A DNA stretch of 64,000 nucleotides from Rhodothermales bacterium. Its GTDB lineage: Bacteria; Bacteroidota; Rhodothermia; Rhodothermales; JANQRZ01. Numbering within the stretch: position 1 is the stretch's first letter; each line of letters begins with the position of its first letter. Made by a program: the position numbers and the translations under genes. The stretch spans positions 124,001 through 188,000 of the forward strand of contig JANQRZ010000019.1 of assembly GCA_028284265.1 (NCBI GenBank), written 5' to 3'. Shown in pieces: positions 24,875-34,484 of this stretch. The notes beneath the pieces were generated by a model. That model was not told the origin of the DNA, ran no database searches, and was given only the letters and a program-made list of their open reading frames with translations.

Positions 24875-25531
24875 CTACGAGTATCCGAAGAGCCGGGCCA
24901 AGAGAACCATTACCGCGATGGTGCCCAAGCCTATAAGCATAATCCACCCTCTGGTGCGCTCATACTTACTCGACGTGTTATCAGTAGCTCTGAAATAGGA
25001 CCAAGGCAAGAATGAAGCAAGCCCGATAAAGACAGCGATGTCACCGGGGAGTCTGTCAAGTCTGTCTTGCGACGTGAGGAAGAGGACCGCAAAGCCCGCA
25101 GCAGCCGCTAGCCATGCCCACAATGGGATTCCAGCAAAGCCATGTCTTACGCTGCTCTCTGTCTCAGCGAAGGATACCTCCTGCACCACCTCCTCCCCGG
25201 CCAAGGTCATCCCAGCCAAGAATGCCGTCACAGTCCGTTCCCATTCCTTTTCTGGAACCAATGCATGGGTTCCTTCTCCTCCCCCTTCACTGACTACTTC
25301 CGCAACGCCTGTCTCTTCATTCGGAAAATAGAAATGGAGAAGACGGCCCCCGGGAAGCGTGATCCCCAAACCCGGCGGGCAACTGTCTTGACCGTTTGAT
25401 TCAATCTCTCGACAGAATGTAATCTCTTCAGCCCAATCGTGCGTGCGAAGCACTTCGACCAGTTCCTCTGCTGATGAGGCAGTATGGTTGGAAGCAGAGA
25501 AGTCTGCACGCTGAATCCAATAGTCGATCAT
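24875..25531 (-). CDS. Membrane protein with possible Imm1-like N-terminal domain
   Basis: 218 aa. The soluble N-terminal ~120 residues include IDYWIQRADFSASNHTASSAEELVEVL, GLGITLPGGRLLHFYFPNEETG and a C-terminal KEWERTVTAFL. That order recalls the Imm1 immunity family, but the match is by eye and weak. Three membrane helices follow (IPLWAWLAAAAGFAVLFLTS, DIAVFIGLASFLPWSYF and GWIMLIGLGTIAVMVLLARL). The base composition is more AT-rich than asnS or the SIMPL gene. No toxin gene is adjacent, so an immunity role is speculative. Confidence 0.6.
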   Translation of the reverse strand: MIDYWIQRADFSASNHTASSAEELVEVLRTHDWAEEITFCREIESNGQDSCPPGLGITLPGGRLLHFYFPNEETGVAEVVSEGGGEGTHALVPEKEWERTVTAFLAGMTLAGEEVVQEVSFAETESSVRHGFAGIPLWAWLAAAAGFAVLFLTSQDRLDRLPGDIAVFIGLASFLPWSYFRATDNTSSKYERTRGWIMLIGLGTIAVMVLLARLFGYS

Positions 25532-25588
25532 TGCAAATGGACCCTAAGGATTGAGCCGACCGAGGAGGCACGGGAAGGGGGTCGTGGG

Positions 25589-26176
25589 TTAGCTGTGTGA
25601 TGAGCAAGGCTCGAAGCGGACCGTTGCGACCGTTTCCTGATCGACTCGAAACCGGCCTACGCCTTTGCTCCGCATCCGCATCCGGGTCTTGACCGGCAGC
25701 GGCACGCCGTTTATGTAACCAAACAACACCTCTGTCTCGATCACGTCCACAAAGAGCCGGGCAATGCCTGAGAACGCCGGTGGATGCAGCATCGCCTGGA
25801 CGAGTCGGGGCGGCTCTTTCGTGAACATCAGGTCAGCACCCGGCGGTTCATCAGTTTCACTCGACTGGACGCTGCTACGTGTGGCGCGGATGCGCACTTC
25901 GTTGGGATGCGAGGTGGGTAGCTCCTCACGGTCGTAGGCTGGATCGGCGAGGAGTGGCAGAATATCAGGCTGCTCTGCCTCGGGCGTGTCGAGGCGCTCG
26001 TCGATCTGCTCTGGTTGCTCGTCCGGCCCCCATTTGCCGTGCTTCGTATGACGCACTTCGCCTCGAGCACAGAGCCCCTGCACGGCCTCGCCATACCGCT
26101 CTAGCTGCGCAACGACCTCCGCCAAGACACGTTGCGCTGTGCTACCTAGCGGCTGGGTTACCTCTGACTGATTCAT
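25589..26176 (-). CDS. Hypothetical 195-aa protein
   Basis: Starts ATG at 26176. An N-terminal helix (STAQRVLAEVVAQLERYGEAVQGLC) is followed by a charged, probably disordered middle and a beta-rich C-terminal part (RLFVDVIETEVLFGYINGVPLPVKTRMRMRSKGVGRFRVDQETVATVRFEP). No signal peptide or known motif. It begins 13 nt after the asnS stop on the same strand and may be cotranscribed with it. I do not recognise the family. Confidence 0.6.
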   Translation of the reverse strand: MNQSEVTQPLGSTAQRVLAEVVAQLERYGEAVQGLCARGEVRHTKHGKWGPDEQPEQIDERLDTPEAEQPDILPLLADPAYDREELPTSHPNEVRIRATRSSVQSSETDEPPGADLMFTKEPPRLVQAMLHPPAFSGIARLFVDVIETEVLFGYINGVPLPVKTRMRMRSKGVGRFRVDQETVATVRFEPCSSHS

Positions 26177-26188
26177 GCTCAATAAGCC

Positions 26189-27697
26189 TTATGGATTCAG
26201 CCGCCCGAGGAGGCGCGGGAAGGGGATCGTCTCGCGGACGTGCGGGAGGCCGCAGACCCACGCGACGGTCCGCTCCAGCCCCAGCCCGAAGCCCGCGTGC
26301 GGGACCGACCCGTAGCGCCGCAGGTCGAGGTACCACTCGAACACCTCCTGCGGCAGACTGTGCGCGGCGATCTGCTCCTTGAGGAAGTCGAGGTCCGTCG
26401 CCCGCTCGCCGCCGCCGACGATCTCGCCGTAGCCCTCCGGCGCGAGCACGTCCATGCCGAGCGCGAGCAGATCGTCCTCGGGGTCGCGCTTCATGTAGAA
26501 CGCCTTGATCGCCGCCGGGAAGCGGTGGACGATGATAGGCCGGTCGAAGTGCTTGGTGAGCACCGTCTCGTCGGAGCCACCGAAGTCGTTGCCCCACTCG
26601 AAGTTCGCCGCGCTCTCTTTCCACTGCGGCAGGTTGCGGAGCGACTCCTCGATCTCGTCGAGCCGCCCGTTGATGGCGATCTCGCGGGCGTCGATCCGGC
26701 GCTTCTCCCCTTTCTTGGCCTGCCCGTAGCGGGCGCGGTTCTCGTCGCGCTCCGTGGTCAGCGCCGCCTGCTCCGCTTCAAGGTCGGAGATCTCGGCATC
26801 GAGCATCTGCTGCGTCTCGTCGCTCCTCAGAATCTCGACGGCCTCGGAGTAGTGGACGCGGGGGAAGCCACCCTCGGTGGCTTTTTGCAGCGCCGTCGTG
26901 TCGCGCTCCAGGAGGGCGAGCTCGTCAGCGCAGTCGCGCAGCACGTCGGTGGCGACCCGCTGGAGCAGCCCTTCGGCGAGCGTCATATCCATGTCGAGGT
27001 CGTAGAACGCCATCTCGGGTTCGATCATCCAGAACTCGGTCAGGTGCCGCCGGGTCTTCGACTTCTCGGCGCGGAAGGTCGGGCCGAAGGTGTAGATCTT
27101 GCCGTGGGCGAGCGCCATCGCCTCGCCGTAGAGCTGGCCGCTCTGCGTGAGATAGGCAGGCTCGTCGAAGTAGTCTAGCTCGAACAGCGTGCTCGTGCCC
27201 TCGACCGCGTTGCCGGTCAGGATCGGCGGGTCCATCTGGATGAACCCGTCCTCCTGAAAGAAGGCGTGGATCGACTGGATGATGCGGTTGCGAACGCGCA
27301 TGATGGCCCACTGCCGCTGCGAGCGGAGCCACAGGTGTCGGTTGTTCATCAGGAACTCGACCCCGTGCGCCTTCGGGCTGATCGGGTACTCCTCGGCGAG
27401 GCTGAGGAGTTCGACCGCCGTCGCTTGCACCTCGTAGCCGCCCACCTGCCGCTCGTCGGCGACGACCGTGCCAGTGATGCGGAGGGCGCTCTCCTGCGTC
27501 GCCGCGCTCGCCGCCTCGAAGCTGTCGGCATCGACCTGCTCCTCGTTCACGACGCACTGGGCGAGGCCGGTGCCGTCGCGGAGAATGAGGAAGTAGAGGC
27601 TCTTGGAGCCGCGTTTGTTGTAGAGCCAGCCCTGGAGAGTGACAGTCTCGCCCTCGTGCTGGGCGAGGTCGCGGACGGCAGTAACGGAATCGATCAT
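26189..27697 (-). CDS. asnS: Asparaginyl-tRNA synthetase
   Basis: 502 aa from ATG at 27697. The OB-fold anticodon domain (GETVTLQGWLYNKRGSKSLYFLILRDGTG) comes first. Class II motif 2 lies in FGPTFRAEKSKTRRHLTEFWMIEPEMAF and motif 3 in GFGLGLERTVAWVCGLPHVRETIPFPR. Between them is a ~75-residue charged helical insertion (about 270-345, with EAEQAALTTERDENRARYG) that makes it longer than the E. coli enzyme; comparable insertions occur in other Bacteroidota. It charges tRNA-Asn. A longer upstream frame lacks family sequence. Confidence 0.96.
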   Translation of the reverse strand: MIDSVTAVRDLAQHEGETVTLQGWLYNKRGSKSLYFLILRDGTGLAQCVVNEEQVDADSFEAASAATQESALRITGTVVADERQVGGYEVQATAVELLSLAEEYPISPKAHGVEFLMNNRHLWLRSQRQWAIMRVRNRIIQSIHAFFQEDGFIQMDPPILTGNAVEGTSTLFELDYFDEPAYLTQSGQLYGEAMALAHGKIYTFGPTFRAEKSKTRRHLTEFWMIEPEMAFYDLDMDMTLAEGLLQRVATDVLRDCADELALLERDTTALQKATEGGFPRVHYSEAVEILRSDETQQMLDAEISDLEAEQAALTTERDENRARYGQAKKGEKRRIDAREIAINGRLDEIEESLRNLPQWKESAANFEWGNDFGGSDETVLTKHFDRPIIVHRFPAAIKAFYMKRDPEDDLLALGMDVLAPEGYGEIVGGGERATDLDFLKEQIAAHSLPQEVFEWYLDLRRYGSVPHAGFGLGLERTVAWVCGLPHVRETIPFPRLLGRLNP

Positions 27698-27758
27698 GGA
27701 GACGAAGGGCAACAGGAATAGGAGCGCAAAAAATACGGTCGCGCCGGTCGCCCCTGCC

Positions 27759-28355
27759 CTAGCCGCCCGTGACGATCTCCTGAAGCCTCGCGGCCTCGAC
27801 CGCTCCTTCGCGCAGCACGACGAGCCGCCCGTCCTCCACGCGCACCACGGTCGAGGGCGTGCCGCCGAGGCCACGCCCGGCGTCCACGGCGAGGTCAGCG
27901 GCATTGGTCACTGCTGGATCGAGATCGGCGAAGCGGTGCGCGGGCGTTTGGCCCGCTTGATTGGCCGAAGTCGAGAGCACGGGCGTGTCAGCAGCGACGA
28001 TGAGGGCGAGGCAGAATGGGTCGGTCGTCCGCCGGATGCCGATGCCACCTTGCGCGCTGACGAGACCCGGCGGTGCCTCGGGCGAGGCGTCGAACACGAC
28101 CGTCACCGGCAGCGGCTCGTGCTGCATCAGGCGGCGGTGCACCTCGGTCAGCCCATCGAGCCACGCTTCAACCCGATCCCACGTATCGGTCAGCGCGAGC
28201 ATCGGGCGGTCGGCGTCGCGGCCTTTGATGGCGCGGATGCGGGCGACGGCCTCAGCGTCTGCCGGATCGCAGCCCAGCCCATAGACCGTCTCGGTCGGGT
28301 AGACGATCACCCCGCCCGACCGGATCACCTCGGCGGCGCGCTCGACCTCACTCAC
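27759..28355 (-). CDS. tsaC: L-threonylcarbamoyladenylate synthase (TsaC/YrdC/Sua5)
   Basis: 198 aa beginning GTG at 28355. GGVIVYPTETVYGLGCDP is the signature nucleotide- and threonine-binding block, followed by IRAIKGRDADRPML, PVTVVF, GIGIRRT and VLSTSANQAGQ. It makes threonylcarbamoyl-AMP for the universal t6A37 modification of ANN-decoding tRNAs. Lacks the C-terminal Sua5 domain. The GTG overlaps the stop of the GWxTD gene by 4 nt, implying coupling. Some MnmE-independent TsaC proteins are longer, but this length is normal. Confidence 0.93.
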   Translation of the reverse strand: MSEVERAAEVIRSGGVIVYPTETVYGLGCDPADAEAVARIRAIKGRDADRPMLALTDTWDRVEAWLDGLTEVHRRLMQHEPLPVTVVFDASPEAPPGLVSAQGGIGIRRTTDPFCLALIVAADTPVLSTSANQAGQTPAHRFADLDPAVTNAADLAVDAGRGLGGTPSTVVRVEDGRLVVLREGAVEAARLQEIVTGG

Positions 28356-29794
28356 CGCCGAAGCTGTTGTTGCCAGTCCGGCATGCTCACCTCACCGTTG
28401 ACCGTCGAGTGGATCAACTCGAAGTCGCCGAAGCCGAGGCGGTCGACGAAGACGAACATGGAGCGACCCGCACCGGGGATGTTGTCATACTCCCAAATCT
28501 CATGCGGGACCGTGTCGCTATCGTAGAGGTTTGGATCGACCTGCGACGGCTGGCCGTATTTGAGCACGGCGTGCCCCCGATCCGTATTCCAACCCTCGGT
28601 GAACGAGGTCGAGTAGCGACCGTTGGCGTACTGGACGAGTTCATAGAACCGGCGGCGCGTCTCGTTGATGGGCGTGAGCGGGTTCTCATCCTTCTCGCTC
28701 CAGAAGCGGGCAAGGAAGTCGCGCTTGTCGTCAACGGTGGTCAGGCGGCGCATCTGGCCCATCTCGCGGTCGTTCGCCAGCACCTGAGCGTGGGCGAGGT
28801 TCTCCTCGACCTCCTCTTCCGGCATCACCGCGTAGAGGTTGGCTTCGTAGGATGAGCCGTCCGCTTCGGCGACGGGCTGGGCGACGCCGGGACTATAGAC
28901 GAAGAACTTACGCCCCTGCTCAGCGAGGGCCTCGTTGTTCTCGTCGAGGAGTGCGATGCGGAGGTAGTACGACCCACTCGGCACCTCGCGGAGATCAAAC
29001 TGCCCGACGATCACGTCGGTATCACGGGCCTCGCGCTGCGTTCGCTGCTGGTAGCCTTCCATCGGCTGGGCGAGGTCGGAGGAGGCGAGGTAGGTAAAGA
29101 GCGTATACGTCCCGCTTCTCACGATTTCGTCGAGGCCGTAGACCTCGGCGTAGTAGTACAGCGTCGGGAGACCCTGCCCGAAAAGGTTGTTGGGATTCGG
29201 CAGGACGGTGAGGCCATTCTTGTAGAATGCGGCCTCGCGCTCCTCCGAGCGGCGGATGTCCGACGCCAGCGTGATATCTGACACCATCGCCCGGTCGTTC
29301 GTCCCCGCCGCCTCGAAGTCGGGCACCGAGACATCGCTTCGGGCGGCGAAGGCGGCCCGGCCCAATGCTTCGTTTCCGAGCACGTCCACTTCGAGTACGT
29401 ATTCCCCGGACGGCACGGCGGCGCGGACCTGCTGCACGAAGTACTGCCCCTGTACTAACCCCGTCGTGTCGGGCACGGCGAAGCGATAGGCGAGCGTGTC
29501 GGAGAACGCCAGCGCTTCGGATGCCTGCGCCAGTCCGCCGGTGGACGACCGCCGCAGCGCCACAATCACCGGCAGCACCACCTCGAACTGCTCCTCACCT
29601 CGGACATAAGGCAGCGACGACGCTTCAAACGCGAGATAGGCCTCAACGAGCGAGGTCTCGGCGTCGTACTGGAACGCGGCATGGTCCACGTCGAGTTGGA
29701 GCGGGAGGGCGGCGGCAGGCTGTTGGGCCAGCACCGGAGCGGCGGCGCAGAGCGCGATGCAGGCGAACAGGGTGCGTAATCGAAGCGAATGCAT
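28352..29794 (-). CDS. GWxTD-domain exported protein
   Basis: 480 aa from ATG at 29794, preceding the signal peptide HSLRLRTLFACIALCAAAPVLAQ. The C-terminal third contains KRDFLARFWSEKDENPLTPINETRRRFYELV and FTEGWNTDRGHAVLKYGQP, the defining GWxTD region, then PHEIWEYDNIPGAGRSMFVFVDR. The N-terminal part is beta-rich, with LPLQLDVDHAAFQYDAETSLVEAYLAFE. GWxTD proteins are widespread in Bacteroidota and relatives, and their role is unknown. An in-frame upstream extension lacks signal character. Coupled to tsaC by a 4-nt overlap. Confidence 0.9.
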   Translation of the reverse strand: MHSLRLRTLFACIALCAAAPVLAQQPAAALPLQLDVDHAAFQYDAETSLVEAYLAFEASSLPYVRGEEQFEVVLPVIVALRRSSTGGLAQASEALAFSDTLAYRFAVPDTTGLVQGQYFVQQVRAAVPSGEYVLEVDVLGNEALGRAAFAARSDVSVPDFEAAGTNDRAMVSDITLASDIRRSEEREAAFYKNGLTVLPNPNNLFGQGLPTLYYYAEVYGLDEIVRSGTYTLFTYLASSDLAQPMEGYQQRTQREARDTDVIVGQFDLREVPSGSYYLRIALLDENNEALAEQGRKFFVYSPGVAQPVAEADGSSYEANLYAVMPEEEVEENLAHAQVLANDREMGQMRRLTTVDDKRDFLARFWSEKDENPLTPINETRRRFYELVQYANGRYSTSFTEGWNTDRGHAVLKYGQPSQVDPNLYDSDTVPHEIWEYDNIPGAGRSMFVFVDRLGFGDFELIHSTVNGEVSMPDWQQQLRR

Positions 29795-29823
29795 AGAGGG
29801 AGAGCACGATGGAGAGGACACCT

Positions 29824-29831
29824 GCAATATA
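29824..29831 (-). promoter_or_regulatory. Possible -7 promoter box of the GWxTD gene
   Basis: Minus strand reads TATATTGC, 29 nt upstream of the ATG, with TTTCTC farther upstream. It matches six of eight TAnnTTTG positions, so support is modest. Confidence 0.35.
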
Positions 29832-30131
29832 AAGTGAGAAACACGCGGGACCGGGGCACTCGTGCGTCCCCTCTCGCGAAGCGGCAAGCCTCACCCACAG
29901 GAATTAACCGGCTCGGTACCTTAGACGATTCCCTCCCTGTCCGCAACTTTGACGTGTTCTTGGAACCGCTTCCATTGCACCTGTCCCCCGCAATGCGTTT
30001 CTTGTAAGCTTATTCGGCGCTCGTTTTCCTCTACATTCGCAGAAGCGCCATCCGCAGGCGTGCCTGTGATGTACGATGATCGCGCTCATCCCCTCATCTA
30101 ATCAAGGAAGCCACCCATCCTAGAGGAGTCC
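29832..30131. other. Divergent intergenic region upstream of pckA
   Basis: A roughly 340-nt gap between the diverging GWxTD and pckA starts. TACATTCG at 30032-30039 matches seven of eight positions of the Bacteroidota -7 element, with TTA about 19 nt upstream, and is the best pckA promoter candidate. GAGGAG at 30122-30127 could be a ribosome-binding site. No hairpin or RNA was recognised; it is compatible with regulated gluconeogenic expression, but no operator can be named. Confidence 0.5.
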
Positions 30132-31730
<1,599 letters not shown>

Positions 31731-31754
31731 CGAGTCTCGCACCCTGATTGACTT

Positions 31755-31790
31755 CGCCGGGGCGACCAGTAGGCCGCCCCGGCGAGTTTT
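31755..31790. terminator. Intrinsic terminator after pckA
   Basis: CGCCGGGGCG (31755-31764) pairs perfectly with CGCCCCGGCG (31775-31784), followed by AGTTTT. It lies between the converging pckA and DUF3667 genes. Confidence 0.85.
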
Positions 31791-32994
31791 ATACCGACGC
31801 GGCAAGGATGATGGCGAGCACCATCCCTCCGAGAAGTGCCATCCCGTAGAGGCCCGCAAGCATGAGTGCCTTCGTCGCGGTCTTCAGCCAACTCTGCCCA
31901 TAAACTCGTTTCTGCGCCAGGAAGAAATAGATCGGAACGGAAAAAAACAGGAGCCGCACAGTGATGGTTACCCAATCCACATCGCCGCCAAAACCGATCA
32001 GCATGGCGATCAGGGCAAACACCGTGAAGGCGAAGGCGTGGGTATGGAGTGCAAAGACGAGGTGCTCGCTGTAATACCACTCGCGCCGGAAATACACGCC
32101 TTTGAGGACGAGCGCAAAGAAGGGAAGCAGCAAGAACATCACCGTCGGAAGCTGGCCGAGTGCGCTCCGGGCGAAGTCGGCGATGGCCGCACTCTTCTCC
32201 TCGTTCGTGCGAGAGGCGGCGAGCCGCTCGATGGACCGGCTCCGCGGTGCCCATGCAGGCAGGTCAATGTTGATGTTGCTCTCTTCCGCGTACAGCGCAC
32301 GGGCCGCATAGACCCAGGCGTCGGCGTCGATGAGGCTATCCGGCGGGAGTGCTGCGAGCTGGCCGCGCTGCCAGCGGACCCCCTGCCCCCGCCGCTCCGT
32401 CTCGGCGAGGTCGCCCACCGCAGCAAACGTGTCGCCGAGATCGATGCCCAAGCTGTCCAGTGCCTCGGAGCCTGTGAGGACCTGCTGGAGGCTGTCGGTG
32501 CGAGCGCGTAGCGAGTCGATGAGGGCTTCGCCTTGCGCCCGCTCGACCGCCAGCACGGCGAGCGTCGAGTCCAACATAGCGACCCGGTCGGCGGCACGCA
32601 CCATACCGATCTGTTCGGCCTCGATCTGCTCCGACAGAGACTGCCGCAGTGTCTCCGCCGGGTCAAACACTGAGAGCAGGAAAAAGAACAGCAGTGTCGC
32701 CGAGAGGTAGAGCCGAAGCGGGCGGAGGTAGCGCACGCGGTGGCCTTCGAGGTAAGCCCGCGTGAGCGCGCCAGGGCGGAAGAGCAACAGCTTCAGCGAA
32801 GCCCACAGCCGCCCGTCGAGTCCGAAATACTCTTGAAAGGCGTCGGCGAGGAAATGGCGAACGGGCTGGCGAAGCGGCGTATGCTTCTGCCCGCAGGTGG
32901 AGCAGAAATCGCCTACCGCCTCAAGTCCGCAGTTGGCGCAGGCCGCATCACCGGCAGGCGGGTACGAACGCTGGTCGGGTTCAGGAAGGGGCAC
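31789..32994 (-). CDS. DUF3667 membrane protein with N-terminal zinc ribbon
   Basis: 401 aa starting GTG at 32994. CANCGLEAVGDFCSTCGQ is a four-Cys zinc ribbon, followed by HFLADAFQEYFGLDGRLWASLKLLLFRPGALTRAYLEGHRVRYLRPLRLYL, the DUF3667 signature, and a first membrane helix. A long helical, partly coiled-coil loop (about 110-270) separates it from three or four C-terminal helices (LPTVMFLLLPFFALVLKGV, HAFAFTVFALIAMLIGF and others). The family is common in Bacteroidota and has no assigned function. It lies 26 nt downstream of the metallophosphoesterase. Confidence 0.9.
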   Translation of the reverse strand: MPLPEPDQRSYPPAGDAACANCGLEAVGDFCSTCGQKHTPLRQPVRHFLADAFQEYFGLDGRLWASLKLLLFRPGALTRAYLEGHRVRYLRPLRLYLSATLLFFFLLSVFDPAETLRQSLSEQIEAEQIGMVRAADRVAMLDSTLAVLAVERAQGEALIDSLRARTDSLQQVLTGSEALDSLGIDLGDTFAAVGDLAETERRGQGVRWQRGQLAALPPDSLIDADAWVYAARALYAEESNINIDLPAWAPRSRSIERLAASRTNEEKSAAIADFARSALGQLPTVMFLLLPFFALVLKGVYFRREWYYSEHLVFALHTHAFAFTVFALIAMLIGFGGDVDWVTITVRLLFFSVPIYFFLAQKRVYGQSWLKTATKALMLAGLYGMALLGGMVLAIILAASV

Positions 32995-33020
32995 GAGAGC
33001 AGGAGCAGGTGGCCCACAAC

Positions 33021-33878
33021 CTACGGATGCGCCACCCCTTCAGGTTGCGGTATCCGGTCGAAGCTCGTCGTCCGATCGGGACGGAACGTGCCCGCCGCCG
33101 GATCGAAGCGCCTCTCCTCGACAGCGAAACGGTCCGGCCACACATCGATGTGGTTGTAGAAGTTGACGTTTTTGTTCGTGCCCCGCCCCCGGCTGCTGGT
33201 CGCCGTCCCCGCGCTGGCGATCACGAGTCGCCGCTCGCGCTCCACGTCGATCTCGATGTGCTCGACGTGGCTGACGTGGAGGTGCCCGCAGAGGATCAGG
33301 TCCACCTTCGCCTCGCCTGCCATCTGCAAGGCGGCTTTCGCACCCCGCGCCACATCGTGCGAGCCGAGGGCACGGAGCCGGATCAGGTGATGATGGAGGA
33401 CGAGCACACGGAATACATCGGTAGGCTGCGCAGCGAAGAAGCGCTGCATCTCGTCGAGATGGCGAGGCCGAATCTTGCCACCCTTGATAGTCAGCCCGTG
33501 CGCCGAGTTCAACCCGAAGGCGGCGAAGCCGGGCACCTGAAACGACGGTGTCGTGTCGTCGCCGATGAACCGGCGGAACCGGGAGGCCGAGTTGAAGACG
33601 CGCCCAATCGGGTTGTGCCACCACGCCCGTACGTCATGGTTACCGGGCACGACGAGCGTCGGAGCCTCGAAAGCATCGATCATCTGCTTCGCGGCCTCGT
33701 ACTCCCGCGTCCGCGCCCGCTGCGTCAGGTCGCCCGAGAGCACGATGAGGTCGAACTGGTCGGCGTTGACCTCATCGACCAGGGCAGGCACGACGCGCGC
33801 GTCGGCGATCTTGCCGAAGTGGATATCCGAGAGGTGTGCGAGCCGGAAAGCGGGAGCAGACACGAGCAGAGTCGTCAA
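33021..33878 (-). CDS. Metallophosphoesterase (calcineurin-like)
   Basis: About 285 aa if TTG at 33878 is used; a GTG at 33863 would give a protein five residues shorter. The dinuclear metal-site motifs are in order: HLSDIHFG, LSGDLTQRA, VVPGNHDV, LVLHHHLI and LCGHLHV. The overall pattern fits class III phosphodiesterases acting on nucleotides or cyclic nucleotides, but substrate cannot be read. It is followed after 26 nt by the DUF3667 gene and could be coexpressed with it. Confidence 0.88.
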   Translation of the reverse strand: MTTLLVSAPAFRLAHLSDIHFGKIADARVVPALVDEVNADQFDLIVLSGDLTQRARTREYEAAKQMIDAFEAPTLVVPGNHDVRAWWHNPIGRVFNSASRFRRFIGDDTTPSFQVPGFAAFGLNSAHGLTIKGGKIRPRHLDEMQRFFAAQPTDVFRVLVLHHHLIRLRALGSHDVARGAKAALQMAGEAKVDLILCGHLHVSHVEHIEIDVERERRLVIASAGTATSSRGRGTNKNVNFYNHIDVWPDRFAVEERRFDPAAGTFRPDRTTSFDRIPQPEGVAHP

Positions 33879-33994
33879 GCGAAGGAGGCGGTCTCTAACC
33901 TACGAAGTCCACTGCCACTTGGGTTTGGGGGTGCGAGAGGAGTTCTGCCCTTGACCGCCCCCCTACCCTCATCCTCCCACACACCCATACACAC

Positions 33995-34480
33995 TTAAAC
34001 CTCGCGGCTGGCGTAGGCTTCGTAGTCCGGGAGGCGGCGTTCGTAGGGCGTCGCAAGCAGCGGCGAGGCCACGATAAAATCCGCCGAGGCGCGGTTGCAA
34101 GCAATCGGGATGTTCCACACGACAGCGATGCGGAGGAGCGCCTTCACGTCAGGGTCGTGCGGCTGCGGCTCCAGCGGGTCCCAGAAGAAGATGAGCATAT
34201 CGACAGCCCCTTCGGCGATCCGTGCGCCGAGCTGCTGATCGCCACCGAGCGGCCCACTCTGAAGCCGCGTCACCTCGATCCCGAGCACACCTTCGACGAG
34301 TTTGCCAGTCGTGCCCGTCGCAATCAACTCATGCTGGACTAGGGTCTCGCGGTGGTACCCGGCCCAGTCGAGCAGGTCGTCTTTCTTGTGGTCGTGCGCG
34401 ACGATGGCGATGCACTTGCGGACGCCCATCGGCGGCCCCATGCGGTGCGCCTCGGCCGACCGGGCACTGGGTGTAGCCAT
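33995..34480 (-). CDS. mgsA: Methylglyoxal synthase
   Basis: 161 aa. [57 protein letters not shown]-like ([17 protein letters not shown]), [23 protein letters not shown] and [17 protein letters not shown] are the complete family signature, including the catalytic Asp of GGDQQ. It dephosphorylates dihydroxyacetone phosphate to methylglyoxal, a bypass of lower glycolysis when phosphate is short. It begins 4 nt after the pdhC stop, so it is the last gene of the pyruvate dehydrogenase operon. Confidence 0.95.
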   Translation of the reverse strand: [161 protein letters not shown]

Positions 34481-34484
34481 CGGT

